Shown: positions 46,184 to 55,719, counted from the stretch's first letter. The stretch is 64,000 nucleotides of DNA from Nocardia higoensis (GCF_015477835.1 NZ_JADLQN010000001.1:930001-994000); one strand, 5' to 3'. Notes: generated from the sequence alone by a model not told the origin. Numbers and translations: made by a program.

Positions 46184-46576
46184 TCAGGGCGCGTCCAGGA
46201 CGCTCACCGGAACCCCATAGGGCAGGAACCGCACCCGGCGGCGCGCATCGGTGTTGTCGCGGTGCGCGCGCAGGGCCTCGAGCTCGCTGGGAAAGACCTG
46301 ATCCACCCTGGCCTCGCCGGCGTCGTCGATGCTGTAGATCGCCCAGACCCCGCTGCCGGTCGCACCGGCGGTCTCACCCTCGGGTTCCGGCGGACGTGGC
46401 CGCTGCGGCTGGATGAACTGCCCGAGCAGCGCGGCCAGGGAACCGACACCGGCGTTGTCCACCCGATCCAGGTAGCCACCGGCTTTCCCGATCATGTCGC
46501 GCAGCTCGGTTCCCGCTTCACGAAGCGCGCGTTCGAAATCCTCCGGGTCGATACCGAAAGGCCCGTTGGCCGTCAT
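46184..46576 (-). CDS. Small acidic protein of unknown function
   Basis: A 130-residue soluble protein that I do not recognise. The N-terminal half is helical (EDFERALREAGTELRDMIG), a Pro/Glu-rich linker follows (QPQRPRPPEPEGETAG), and the C-terminal half looks like a small alpha/beta domain (SGVWAIYSIDDAGEARVDQV, RRRVRFLPYGVPVSV). Codon use and the coding bias are like the neighbours. It lies 22 nt downstream of the metallochaperone gene, so co-transcription is likely. Function unknown. Confidence 0.7.
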   Translation of the reverse strand: MTANGPFGIDPEDFERALREAGTELRDMIGKAGGYLDRVDNAGVGSLAALLGQFIQPQRPRPPEPEGETAGATGSGVWAIYSIDDAGEARVDQVFPSELEALRAHRDNTDARRRVRFLPYGVPVSVLDAP

Positions 46577-46598
46577 CGCATGTGCTCCTGTTCTCGGC

Positions 46599-46814
46599 TC
46601 ACACCACGGTGAAGTTGCCCGCGTCGTGTAGCGCGCGCTGGATCTCCTCGGCCCCGGGATCGTGACCGGCGTCGATCTTCACCGTGGACAGACCTTTGAT
46701 ATCGAGGTCCACACTCACGTTACCGACGTCCGGGAGAGCCGAGAGCGCTTTCTCGACCGTCGCGGCACAACCCTGGCAGTGCAGACCATCAACCGAGTAC
46801 GTGAATTCGGACAT
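46599..46814 (-). CDS. Heavy-metal-associated (HMA) domain metallochaperone
   Basis: A 71-residue ferredoxin-like protein. The metal motif is GLHCQGCAATVEKALSALPD (Cys-x-x-Cys), and the rest of the beta-alpha-beta-beta-alpha-beta fold follows to the end. It resembles CopZ/Atx1-type copper chaperones. No CopA ATPase is adjacent. The ATG 46814 has GGGAGAG just upstream. It is divergent from a small membrane protein gene and may form an operon with the unknown gene 46184-46576. Confidence 0.9.
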   Translation of the reverse strand: MSEFTYSVDGLHCQGCAATVEKALSALPDVGNVSVDLDIKGLSTVKIDAGHDPGAEEIQRALHDAGNFTVV

Positions 46815-46961
46815 GACTCTCCCATCAATGGCGAATCGAACGATTCCGATTCGGGGGGACAGACGATTACCGCGTATCTCCCACAGTACTGCGGTCACCG
46901 TGCCGATGCTCCGGACGCATCGACGGGAAAGAGCGCATAATCGAAGACGGAAAGGTTTGTC

Positions 46962-47168
46962 GTGCGAGCGATACAGGGTTTGATCGATTTCGTGGTGGGA
47001 ATTGTGACGGCTGTGCTCGGCACGGTGGTCTCAGTGCTCGCGGCCGTGGTGTGGATTCTCGGCGCGGTGCTGTGCGCGACGATTCTCCTGATTCCGCTCG
47101 GACTGCCCGTCATCAGGCTCGGCAGCCGTCTGTTCGGCCTCGCCCGACAGCTGATGCACCTCCCCTGA
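46962..47168 (+). CDS. Small two-helix membrane protein
   Basis: A 68-residue protein that is mostly hydrophobic: one long Val/Ala-rich stretch (about 8-37) and a second (38-52), then a basic tail RLGSRLFGLARQ. No family is recognised. GTG 46962 has GGAAAGG 6 nt upstream, and the codon bias supports expression. It is divergent from the HMA chaperone gene. Function unknown. Confidence 0.7.
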   Translation: MRAIQGLIDFVVGIVTAVLGTVVSVLAAVVWILGAVLCATILLIPLGLPVIRLGSRLFGLARQLMHLP

Positions 47169-47371
47169 CACACACCTCCGCGGCCCTGTGCGGGGCCTCC
47201 GGGTAGCGCGGATCCGGTGCGACGGCACACCGTGGGAATCGTCCGGACAGCCTCCTGGTCGCGCTCGACCCGCACGGGCACCGCCGCGGCACGCCGACGA
47301 TTCGGTACCGTTCGGGGGCCGGTCCCACACGGTGGGGCGGCTTCCGCACATTCGGATTGTTGGAGGTTCTG

Positions 47372-48322
47372 GTGGCTGGTGGTCTCGTCGCCCTGTTGGA
47401 CGACGTCGCGGTACTCGCGAAGGCAGCCGCGGCGTCGATCGACGACATCGGCGCGGCAGCGGGCAAAGCCAGCGTCAAGGCAGCGGGTGTCGTGGTCGAC
47501 GACACCGCCGTCACCCCCCGCTACGTCCACGGATTCACGCCGGATCGGGAACTGCCGATCATCCGCAAGATCGCGGTCGGCTCGATCCGCAACAAGCTGC
47601 TGATCATCCTGCCTGTCGCGATGATCCTCAGTCAGTTCCTGCCTCAGGCGTTACCGTATCTGCTCATCGCCGGTGGCCTGTACCTCTGCTACGAGGGCGC
47701 CGAGAAGGTCTACGAAGCAGTGACCGGCGGCCACCACGACGAGGAAGTCACCGCCACCGAGGCCGGTCCCGAATTCGAGAAGTCCATGATCTCCGGTGCG
47801 ATCCGCACCGATCTGATCCTCTCGGCGGAGATCATGGTGATCTCCCTGTCCTCGGTCGAAAACGAACCCTTCCTCACCCGCCTGGGAGTGCTGATCGTCG
47901 TCGCCCTCCTGATCACCGCGCTGGTCTACGGCGTCGTCGCCCTGATCGTGAAGATGGACGACGTCGGCCTGTCACTCGCGCTGCGTAAGGCATCGTTCAG
48001 CAGGCATCTCGGTCGTGGACTCGTCGCAGCCATGCCCAAGGTGCTGTCGCTGCTCACCACGGTGGGTATCGCCGCGATGCTGTGGGTGGGCGGCCACATC
48101 CTCATCGTCAATGTCGGCGAGGCCGGATTCCATTGGCCGGCCGATCGACTGCACGATCTCGAACACTGGTTCGGCGAGCTGGCGCACGGCGGCGTCGGCG
48201 GTCTGCTGTCGTGGACATCGGGGACCGTGGCGTCCGCACTGGTCGGTCTCGCCCTCGGCGCGATCGTGGTGGCGATCATGCATCTGATTCCGAGAAACAA
48301 GAACAGCACGGCCGCGCATTGA
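47372..48322 (+). CDS. DUF808 (YedI-like) membrane protein
   Basis: A 316-residue integral membrane protein of the DUF808 family. The N-terminal GGLVALLDDVAVLAK is the family hallmark, followed by KNKLLIILP-like (IRNKLLIILPVAMILSQFLP), a CYEGAEKVYE loop, KSMISGAIRTDLILSAEIMV and LVKMDD-like (LIVKMDDVGLSLA) motifs. About six helices are predicted. The function is unknown. GTG 47372 with TTGGAGG 5 nt upstream is preferred to an in-frame upstream TTG at 47357. Confidence 0.88.
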   Translation: MAGGLVALLDDVAVLAKAAAASIDDIGAAAGKASVKAAGVVVDDTAVTPRYVHGFTPDRELPIIRKIAVGSIRNKLLIILPVAMILSQFLPQALPYLLIAGGLYLCYEGAEKVYEAVTGGHHDEEVTATEAGPEFEKSMISGAIRTDLILSAEIMVISLSSVENEPFLTRLGVLIVVALLITALVYGVVALIVKMDDVGLSLALRKASFSRHLGRGLVAAMPKVLSLLTTVGIAAMLWVGGHILIVNVGEAGFHWPADRLHDLEHWFGELAHGGVGGLLSWTSGTVASALVGLALGAIVVAIMHLIPRNKNSTAAH

Positions 48323-48356
48323 GCGCGGCACCGTCGGCGAAGCGGTGCGGCGGATT

Positions 48357-48722
48357 TCAGGACTTTCGTGTGTGCGTGGTGTCGAGGGCGCGCAACTGGT
48401 CGGGGACGACCGCGCGCAGGACCGCCAGCGAGGCGGTGACGGCGAGATCGCACGCCGCGTCGATGTCCGAGCCGTCGACGATGACCGCCCGGTAGGCGAC
48501 GTCGAGGCTGATTCCGAGCAGCATGGTGGCAAGGGTGTCGGCGCCGCTGCCGATGGGAGTTCCGCGTTCGGCGTAGTTGGCGCGCAGTTCCTCGGCGATG
48601 CGGGGTTCGAGAGCGGCCGACAGCTGTCGCCCGGGATGGGCGTCGTCGTAGCGATTGTCGAGCAGGACGCGGAATCCGCGGGGGTGGCGGCGGGCGTAAT
48701 CGAACAGTGGTCTGTCGCGAGA
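48357..48722 (-). pseudogene. C-terminal stump of a TetR/AcrR-type regulator
   Basis: Minus-strand reading gives about 120 codons ending in TGA at 48357, beginning near RDRPLFDYARRHPRGFRVLL and continuing GADTLATMLLGISLDVAYRA. This matches the ligand-binding half of a TetR-family protein, but the helix-turn-helix half is missing. The open stretch ends at about 48722, where it meets the start region of the broken NTPase gene. It has no start codon with a binding site, so it is read as a truncated remnant. Confidence 0.65.
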
Positions 48723-48784
48723 GCGTCCAAAACTACTGCACCGATGGCCGCGGCAGGTATTGCGAGACCGTGATCGGCTTCATT

Positions 48785-50705
48785 ATGGCGCCCCTCTACG
48801 CCGCGTTGTTGTTCGTGTTCTTCCTCTTTCTCACCCACCGAAAGGTGAAGCGCCGCTATCTGCGGCGGGCCCGGTCCGATCCCCGAGATCTCGTCCCCAC
48901 GGTCGGCAGCGTCCTGGGCGACGTAGTGGGCCGCAATCAGTAGTGCAAGGTACTGATCGACAACATGAGCCGTCCGGGAAAGCGGCGCCCTCAGATCCTG
49001 ATCGGTGCGGTCGGAGTGGGTAAGACGGCGGTCTTGGTCAAGGTCGTCGAGATGCTCGCGCAAAGCGGCAAGATCCCGGTGGTGCTTCGCCTGCGCGACC
49101 TCCAGACCGATAGCGACTTCCTCAGTGTCGCGCGCCAACGGTTCGGCGAGCAGATCGACAACGACATCCGCTCCGCGGGAGAAGCCGACCGGGTCTGGCG
49201 GCGGCTGCGCGCCCAGGACAAGATCGTGGTACTCGGGGACGACGAGCAGGAGTTCGGAACCCCGGACGCCATCGACCGCGCCGAACTGAGGGTCTGGTTG
49301 CTCGACGAATGGAAAGATGCCCTCATCGAGGGCTATGAACACCAGGACTATGTGCTGGACCGGCCCTGTCGCAAAGCGACCATCGAGGTCCTCCCAGCAT
49401 TGGCTTGCATCGGCCTCGAGCAAGACCGACTGGAGGTCCGGTTCGAGGATCTCGTAGGGCAACCGCGCATACAGGACTTCGATACCGGCAGATCAAAGGC
49501 GCCGTTCCGCGACGAACCACGGCACCGCGAGGTGGTCGAGAAGCTCCGCGAAAACTTGAAGGAAAATGGTCACCCGGAACTCTATGACGACCTCGGCATG
49601 GCGGCCACTATGGGGGCGGAGCTCGGAGTGGTCGAGGCATACGACGATCGGGTCCGGTTCAGGCACAGCCTCATTCAGGCATACCTCGGCTCCGGCTACC
49701 TTGACGAGGCATTGCAGGACGATCGCTACAAACAGGAAGCTTTCTACGACCCCGGACGCGAATTCTTGATGGCGCTGGTCTTCCACTCCCGGTCTACCAG
49801 TCCGGCGGGATCGAACGGCACCCCGGATGCGAACGAGGTGGTGGAAAAGCTGAAAAACAGGATCCCTGTCGACTTCACCAAAGTTTCGCCAGGGGATCGC
49901 AGGAGTATGAGGAGATCTGGGGAGAACTCGACTCCTGGATAGATCGAATCGAGCACCTGGACGACCACGACCATCCACAGATTTCGCTGGAGATCGCACT
50001 GGCGCAGGGCTTCAAGCACGCCGCCAACCGGCGCGAACAGTACCCTTCCGCCCGCCATGCGCCGACCTCGTTCATCGTGAAAGCGGAGGAGGCGCTGAAA
50101 CGCTCCAGCTATCGGTTCAGTCAGCTCACGTTGATCCAAGCGCTGACCCTCTGCTCGCTGCCCAATGATCCCGAGGAACCCCTTGCCGACCGCGGCCACG
50201 GCTCGGACCCGGAAACACTTGGACAGCGATGGATCCAACTCGCCGGCAGCGAGTGCAGGCGTAGCCATGCGCTCCGGCCGGGAACAGCGCCCCACCCCTT
50301 CGTAAGGGCGGCTGCCGAGCTGTGCGCCCTGGCGCTCACCGCCCGGACCTGCCGCCGTGCATCACCAGCGACCGTAGCGTGCTCGATCCGGAGCGGACTG
50401 TGGGGTCCACACTCGGTGCAGAGCCGGGATCGAACTGCCTCGATGAATGTCTTTTCAACCTGTGCCCGTATCCGGCGATGGGCGCGCCACGCTCGAGGGC
50501 AGAGCTCAACGAGGGCTTCTGCCTCCAACAGGTCTTGCTGGCCCGGAGCCCGGCGCCGTGGCAAGAGCTTCACCACCGCCAACTGAAGCAGTTCTGGGAG
50601 CTGATGGCCCAGCGGGTACGCCCGAAGTCTCCGGACAGCGCCGGTGACTGGCCGAATCGTCTTGCCCACCGAAGATTCAAGTCTTCCAGAAGCCGGCATA
50701 TCTGA
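48785..50705 (+). pseudogene. Decayed membrane-anchored STAND/NACHT-like NTPase
   Basis: The reading frame begins with a membrane helix (APLYAALLFVFFLFLTH) and a basic stretch, reaches GSVLGDVVGRNQ, then meets an in-frame TAG at 48941. The same frame continues as CKVLIDN and a P-loop GAVGVGKTAVLVKVVEML, then KIVVLGDDEQEF as a Walker B-like strand. After it the NTPase core seems shortened. Frames shift near 49890 (into YEEIWGELDSWIDRIE) and near 50330 (into PPCITSDRSVLDPERTVGST and FNLCPYP), the latter ending at 50705. These pieces in order match one large actinobacterial protein type with a C-terminal Cys-rich segment. The gene is inactive in this form. Confidence 0.7.
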
Positions 50706-50801
50706 ACACGAACGATGCGTGGCAGGGGCCCCAAGGCCGTACTACACCACGGTGTCCTCCCGCGCGCTGAGATGGCCGTTGTTCGGGTGGACAATAGGAA
50801 G

Positions 50802-52385
50802 ATGCACCTGCACGAGACGCTGCCCGGGTCGGGAAGAGGTCTGAGCAGAGCCGAACTGCTCGCCGCGATATCGCTGGCGATCGACCTGGGCCTGGGACAG
50901 CCGATGGAACACATGCTTCGGTCGTCCTTGATCGCGATGCGGATCGCCGAGCGCATGGGGCTCGACCCGCAACAGCAGACGACCATGTACTACGTCAACC
51001 TGGTCGGGTGGATCGGTTGTCATGCCGACTCCCGCGAACTCTCGGTGCTCTTCGGCGACGACATCGCCTTCCGGGCCGACACCTACACGGTGGACAGGGC
51101 CGGTCTGCCGTTCCTGCGGCTGATGACGAGTCATGTCGGACGCGGTTTGCCGGTCTGGGAGCGCGGTATCCGTGCCGCTACCTTTCTGATCACGGCTCGC
51201 AATCAGGTCGCCACACTGATCCGGTCGCATTGCACTTCCGCCGGGGTTCTCTGCGACCGGATGGGCTTGGACGAGGAGGTCGGAAAAGCGCTGGCCTTCG
51301 TTTTCGAACGCTGGGACGGCCGAGGGCTGCCCCACGGTGCTCGCGGAGCGGATATCCCGGTCGAGATCCACATCGCGCAAGTCGCGGACGTGATCGAGGT
51401 GCACCTGCGGAGGGGTGGGCTCGAGCACGCGAAGGATGTTCTCCGTTCTCGGCGCGGCAGTCAGTTCGACCCGACCGTAGCGGCGGTGTTCGAACGCGAC
51501 GCGGCGGCGATCGTGGGCGGTCTGCTCGACATCGATGTCTGGACAGCAGCATTGGCCCGGGCGCCGGATCGTGATCGAACCCTGACGGCCGAGGAGAGCG
51601 ACGAACTGCTCGAGGCCATGGCTGATTTCGTCGATCTCAAATCGCCTTTCGCTCTGGGGCATTCGCGTGGCGTCGCGAATCTGGTGGCCGGCGCGGCCCG
51701 GCACCTGGGCATGTCGCCGTCGGAGATCACCCATCTCTACCGCGCCGGTCTGCTGCACGGCCTCGGCAAAATGGGAGTGCCCAATCGGATCTGGGAGAAG
51801 AAAGGGACGCTCACCACGGCTGAATGGGAACGGGTACGGATGTATCCGGATCTGAGCGGCCGGATACTGAGTCGAGTCAACGGCTTGGAGCCGGTGGTCC
51901 CTCTGGTGATGAAGCATCGCGAACGGATCGACGGATCCGGTTTCCCCCGCAGGATCGCAGGCGCGGAGTTGACCACGCAGGACCGGTTGCTCGCCACTGC
52001 GGACGCCTATCAGCGACTGCGCGAACCGCGACCCTACCGGCAACCACTCGATCCTCGCAGCGCCGCCGACCGGCTGCGAGCAGCGGCGCATGCCGGATGT
52101 TTCGACGCCGAGTCGACTGCGGCCGTGCTCGCGGTGGCCGACCCGCGGACCTCGCGACGGAAGCCCTGGCCTGCCGGGCTGACCGACCGCGAGGTCGAGA
52201 TTCTGCGACTCGTCGCGCAGGGCCGATCGAACAGAGAGATCGCCGCCGAACTGTTCATCGCCGAGAAGACGGCCCGTAACCACGTCGAACGCGTCTACGC
52301 CAAGCTCGGCGTCAACAACCGCACGCAGGCCAGTCTGGCCGCGATCGATCGGGGTCTGGTGGGCTCGCCGACTGTGGGGAAGTGA
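50802..52385 (+). CDS. HD-domain protein with C-terminal LuxR-type HTH
   Basis: A 527-residue soluble regulator. Residues 10-200 form an N-terminal helical HD-like domain (SLAIDLGLGQPMEHMLRSSL). The second HD/HD-GYP-like domain (285-420) has HSRGVANLVAGAARHLGM and a site LLHGLGKMGVPNRIW, where Gly replaces the metal-binding Asp of the HD motif, then KHRERIDGSGFPR. A LuxR HTH closes the protein (LTDREVEILRLVAQGRSNRE, TARNHVERVYAKLG). It may bind rather than hydrolyse a nucleotide and control transcription. ATG 50802 is chosen; ATG 50772 is also possible. Confidence 0.85.
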   Translation: MHLHETLPGSGRGLSRAELLAAISLAIDLGLGQPMEHMLRSSLIAMRIAERMGLDPQQQTTMYYVNLVGWIGCHADSRELSVLFGDDIAFRADTYTVDRAGLPFLRLMTSHVGRGLPVWERGIRAATFLITARNQVATLIRSHCTSAGVLCDRMGLDEEVGKALAFVFERWDGRGLPHGARGADIPVEIHIAQVADVIEVHLRRGGLEHAKDVLRSRRGSQFDPTVAAVFERDAAAIVGGLLDIDVWTAALARAPDRDRTLTAEESDELLEAMADFVDLKSPFALGHSRGVANLVAGAARHLGMSPSEITHLYRAGLLHGLGKMGVPNRIWEKKGTLTTAEWERVRMYPDLSGRILSRVNGLEPVVPLVMKHRERIDGSGFPRRIAGAELTTQDRLLATADAYQRLREPRPYRQPLDPRSAADRLRAAAHAGCFDAESTAAVLAVADPRTSRRKPWPAGLTDREVEILRLVAQGRSNREIAAELFIAEKTARNHVERVYAKLGVNNRTQASLAAIDRGLVGSPTVGK

Positions 52386-52443
52386 AGCATCCGCTGCACC
52401 GGTCATCTGTCGCGCGGTCATCACGAGGAGGCCGTGAGGTGCT

Positions 52444-54222
52444 TCACCGACGGGATGCGCCGGGCCGGGAGCGCCGGTCCAAGACCCATATCGTGGCCAG
52501 CACGAGGCCGACGGCAAACGCGGCGAGCGTGATGAGACCGGCGCCGGCACCTCCGTGGAAGGCGTCGCCATACGGGGACATGGCAGGCAGCGTCGCGGTG
52601 TACCGCTCGAGATCCAGGTCGCGACCCAACGCCTCGAATGCGTGGCGGTTGGACAGGCCGAGGCTCATCAGCCGTCCCGGGAAGGCCATGTCGTCGACAG
52701 GGACTATGGCCCCACCGAACAGGACCTGGGGGAAGCAGAGCATCGGCAGGGCGAGGGCGGCCTGCGCGGCGTTGGAGACCGCGGCCGAGGCGAGCAATCC
52801 GAGGGCCAGTGCCGAGGTCGCCTCGATCACGATCGTCACGAACAGCAGGACGGACACATCCCATCCGACGGCAGGGAGCCGACCGAGCGCCCGCAGCACA
52901 CCGAGGAGCAGCGCGCTCACTGCGGCCAGCACCGGAAGCAGCGCTGTCACCTTGGCGACTACATAGGCGCCGACACCGAGCCCGGCCAGGCGCTCCCGCC
53001 GGAAGACGGCCATCTCCCCGACGATCTGGAGCAGGCCGTAGGTGAGGCCGAAGAAGAATCCGGCGAACGCGATCCAGAACACGATCTGGACCGGCGCGAG
53101 GTCGGCTTCGTTACGCGGTTCGAACGCGTCTCGCTGGAACAGCATCGCCATCATCGCCGTGACCAGCACCGGTGAGCCGAGCAGGACCGCCAGTGTCAAC
53201 CGGCTGCGAAGGAGAACATCGATATTGCGTCGGGTGAGCAGCCACCATTGCCGGATCACGCCTGTGCGCTCGAGGTCGGGACAGGTGGCGGGGATGGGCC
53301 GTGGAGGCCGGCCGGGCCGGGTTGTCGGCTGTTCGACGCTGTCCGCGAATCGCTGCGCCCAGATCCGAGGGGTGTCCTCACGTGCCAGCCGCTCGTACAC
53401 CTCGGGGAGATCCTCGACGCCGAAGTGGCGCCGAGCCTCGGTCGGGCTGCCGATGAAGGCCAGGTGGCCGTCGCGCGCCAGAAATATCACCCGGTCACAC
53501 CGGTCGATTCCGGTCGGCTCATGCGTGGTGAGTACGACGGTGACACCGCGTCGGCTGAGTCGGCGCAGCAGGCGCATCACCTCGGCCGAGGTCGAGGGAT
53601 CGAGCCCGGAGGTGGGTTCGTCCAGGAAGAACAGGCGTGGTCGGGTCAGCAACTCGACGGCGATACTCGCCCGCTTGCGCTGGCCGCCGGAGAGCGCACG
53701 GACCGGCACGTCTGCTCGATCAGCCAGGTCGAGGTCCTGCATGGTCTCTTCGACCACCCGGTCCGCCTCGGCCGCCGACGTGCCCGCGGGCAGCCACAGC
53801 CGCGCGGCGTAGCGCAGTGTGCGGCGCAGGGGCATCTCGACGTGGATGATGTCCTCCTGTGGTACGTAGCCGATACGCGAATCGGCGCCGACCCGGGCTC
53901 CGCGCACCACGCCGTCGTGCCGGACATCCCCGGCTGTCGGTGGTTGCAGTCCGGCGAGGATCTCCAGCAGTGTGCTCTTTCCTGCTCCGCTGCCGCCGGC
54001 GATGGCGACCAACTCGCCCGGTCCGACCGACAACGACAACTCCTGGAGAATCGTCTGCGTCCCAACCCGCCGGCTCACCTGGTCGGCATCTATTCGCCCG
54101 CCGTCCGGCACTCGGGGCGGGTGATCCGAGGTGCACGTAGCGAACTTTTCGACGGGCGCTGGCCCGACTGCCGATTCGGCCATGACCGGTGATCTCTGTG
54201 GTTGCTGAACTCGCTTCGTCAT
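52444..54222 (-). CDS. ABCG-like half transporter (ATPase fused to ABC-2 permease)
   Basis: A 592-residue protein with the ATPase domain first (40-270) and six membrane helices after (330-580), the order of eukaryotic ABCG and bacterial FHA-less relatives. Walker A is AIAGGSGAGKSTLLEIL, the signature LSGGQRKRASIAVELL, Walker B RLFFLDEPTSGLDPST and H-loop VVLTTHEPTGI. The region VPQEDIIHVEMPLRRTLRYA is typical of ABCG. It should work as a homodimeric exporter, possibly of lipids or drugs; substrate unknown. The start at 54222 is uncertain, with ATG 54183 as a later alternative. Confidence 0.9.
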   Translation of the reverse strand: MTKRVQQPQRSPVMAESAVGPAPVEKFATCTSDHPPRVPDGGRIDADQVSRRVGTQTILQELSLSVGPGELVAIAGGSGAGKSTLLEILAGLQPPTAGDVRHDGVVRGARVGADSRIGYVPQEDIIHVEMPLRRTLRYAARLWLPAGTSAAEADRVVEETMQDLDLADRADVPVRALSGGQRKRASIAVELLTRPRLFFLDEPTSGLDPSTSAEVMRLLRRLSRRGVTVVLTTHEPTGIDRCDRVIFLARDGHLAFIGSPTEARRHFGVEDLPEVYERLAREDTPRIWAQRFADSVEQPTTRPGRPPRPIPATCPDLERTGVIRQWWLLTRRNIDVLLRSRLTLAVLLGSPVLVTAMMAMLFQRDAFEPRNEADLAPVQIVFWIAFAGFFFGLTYGLLQIVGEMAVFRRERLAGLGVGAYVVAKVTALLPVLAAVSALLLGVLRALGRLPAVGWDVSVLLFVTIVIEATSALALGLLASAAVSNAAQAALALPMLCFPQVLFGGAIVPVDDMAFPGRLMSLGLSNRHAFEALGRDLDLERYTATLPAMSPYGDAFHGGAGAGLITLAAFAVGLVLATIWVLDRRSRPGASRR

Positions 54223-54306
54223 GCCCTGATCATCGGTCCGCCGCCGCCACGGTCGCATGAGGCGTTTGCCTCAAATCGCGGCCGCAGCCGCACCGTGCAC
54301 GTCGCG

Positions 54307-54331
54307 GTTTCCACGCGGGCACGGCGGGTAA
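54307..54331 (+). promoter_or_regulatory. SigB/SigF-type stress promoter of the DUF2945 gene
   Basis: GTTT (54307-54310) and GGGTAA (54326-54331) are separated by exactly 15 nt. This is the same consensus and spacing as the promoter at 25655-25679. It lies 32 nt upstream of the ATG at 54363. Confidence 0.65.
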
Positions 54332-54362
54332 GGGAGCAAAACCACGACGGAACCAGGAGCGA

Positions 54363-54584
54363 ATGATGGGTGAGCAGGAGTTCCGCAAAGGCGATCGCGT
54401 CGAATGGAGCAGTCACGGCAGCACCGCCGAGGGTGAGGTGGAAGAAGTCATCACCTCCGACACCGAGGCGGCCGGCCGGACCGTGCGGGCGTCGAAGGAC
54501 GAACCGCAATATCGGGTGCGCAGCGACAAGAGTGGACGCGACGCCGTCCACAGAGCTTCCGCCCTCCGCAGACGCGACAGTTGA
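54363..54584 (+). CDS. DUF2945 (HVA1/Tudor-like) small protein
   Basis: A 73-residue basic-acidic protein of the DUF2945 family. The motif FRKGDRVEWSSHGSTAEGEV is the family start, and DEPQYRVRSDKSGRDAVHRA its end. The fold is Tudor-like, and the family was named after a fungal hypervirulence-associated protein; the bacterial function is unknown. AGGAGCG precedes the double ATG. The SigB/SigF-type promoter suggests induction by general stress. Confidence 0.88.
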   Translation: MMGEQEFRKGDRVEWSSHGSTAEGEVEEVITSDTEAAGRTVRASKDEPQYRVRSDKSGRDAVHRASALRRRDS

Positions 54585-54699
54585 CGTCGAGGGCAGTTCA
54601 GCCGATTCGGTCGACACCGCCGCCGGGGCGCGACTTCCACCGCGCCATCCGCGAGCTTCGCGATGGGCAGATCGACACGACCACCCGCGACACCATGAT

Positions 54700-55542
54700 T
54701 CAGACCAGCGGTTTGCCCAGCGCGCGCCGCCGGCGCATGTCCGCCAGATGTTTGTCCAGCGGGTAGCGCCGCCACCGCTCGGGTCCGGCTCGCAAGACGG
54801 TGCCGATAACGCGCATGAGCGCTTCGAAGGCACGCTGCCGACGCGGCCCCCAGTCCAGCCCGAGTTCGTCGCGGAAGCGCTGCGGCAGGAAACCAGTGGT
54901 GAAGAAGCGGTTGATCCGCCGGAATGCCAGCTGCTGCGTTCGGCTGTAGGGACCGAGGTCGATCACCTGGTCGAGCAGGTAGGCCTTGACCTCGTTGTCG
55001 ATCGAGATCTCCGACGTCGCCGACTCCCAGTAGTCGGCGAACGCCGCCCGATCGGCGGGCCACAGCTGGGGCGGCATCTGCAGCGTCGTGCCGAACCTGG
55101 CGGACTCCCGGTACAACTCGTCGGCGAGGGCGGAGTCGAGCGGACCATAGAGGTAGGTCAGCGAATCGAGGGTGCCCTGATATATGCAGGCGGCGCCCCA
55201 CAGTTGCAGCCTCGGATCGAAGGCGTTGTACTTCACCGGGCTGTCGGGACCCGAGCGGACGTGCCGGTGCGAGCGGTTGGTCGCCTCGCGGTAGGCCGCA
55301 CGCTCGTCGTCGGTTCCCCACATGGCCACCGCCAGGTAGGTCAGCGTGGTGCGGCCGCGTTTGCGCGGGTGCCGGTCGAACCGCCCGCTCTCCACGGTGC
55401 TCTCCACCACCCCGCGCCCCACCGCGGCATTGCTCAGCTGCATGATCACGTTCGCCGGCCCGCCCAGCAGGGCGCCCGGGCCGGCCAGGAACTCCTTGTG
55501 GGGAGTCGCGCCGATCGGTTCGGCCGTCCGTTGGTGCACCAC
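54700..55542 (-). CDS. MpaB/latex-clearing-type oxygenase (DUF2236)
   Basis: A 280-residue all-helical protein of the DUF2236 family. Landmarks are GPGALLGGPANVIMQLSNAA, the conserved HPRKRGRTTLTYLAVAMWG with a heme-type His/Lys region, NRSHRHV, and DPRLQLWGAACIYQG. The family includes heme oxygenases such as latex-clearing protein and fungal MpaB, which cleave isoprenoid double bonds. The substrate here is unknown. GTG 55542 is chosen because CAGGAGG lies 4 nt upstream. A 29-bp palindrome precedes it. Confidence 0.87.
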   Translation of the reverse strand: MVHQRTAEPIGATPHKEFLAGPGALLGGPANVIMQLSNAAVGRGVVESTVESGRFDRHPRKRGRTTLTYLAVAMWGTDDERAAYREATNRSHRHVRSGPDSPVKYNAFDPRLQLWGAACIYQGTLDSLTYLYGPLDSALADELYRESARFGTTLQMPPQLWPADRAAFADYWESATSEISIDNEVKAYLLDQVIDLGPYSRTQQLAFRRINRFFTTGFLPQRFRDELGLDWGPRRQRAFEALMRVIGTVLRAGPERWRRYPLDKHLADMRRRRALGKPLV

Positions 55543-55560
55543 AGTGCCTCCTGTGAGATA

Positions 55561-55589
55561 ATGAGAGATATCTAGCATACTTCTCTCAT
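55561..55589. promoter_or_regulatory. Palindromic candidate operator upstream of the oxygenase gene
   Basis: ATGAGAGA (55561-55568) and TCTCTCAT (55582-55589) are perfect 8-nt arms with a 13-nt spacer. On the minus strand TATGCT within the spacer could be the -10 of the oxygenase gene, so the site is placed for repression. The regulator is unknown. Confidence 0.5.
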
Positions 55590-55719
55590 CCCGTTTCGGC
55601 GAGTGTCACCGGCATCCTCGGGACAACGCACAGTGGCGGACGGTCGGCCGGACTCGGAACGGAGCTCACCGCGCAGGTCGCGGCGACGCGGACCGGCCCC
55701 GTACATCCGACAGTCTGAT

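Noticed and set aside
46184..46576. Assignment of the small unknown protein as a second metallochaperone because it follows the HMA gene
   Set aside because: It has no Cys or His metal motif; only co-transcription is suggested.
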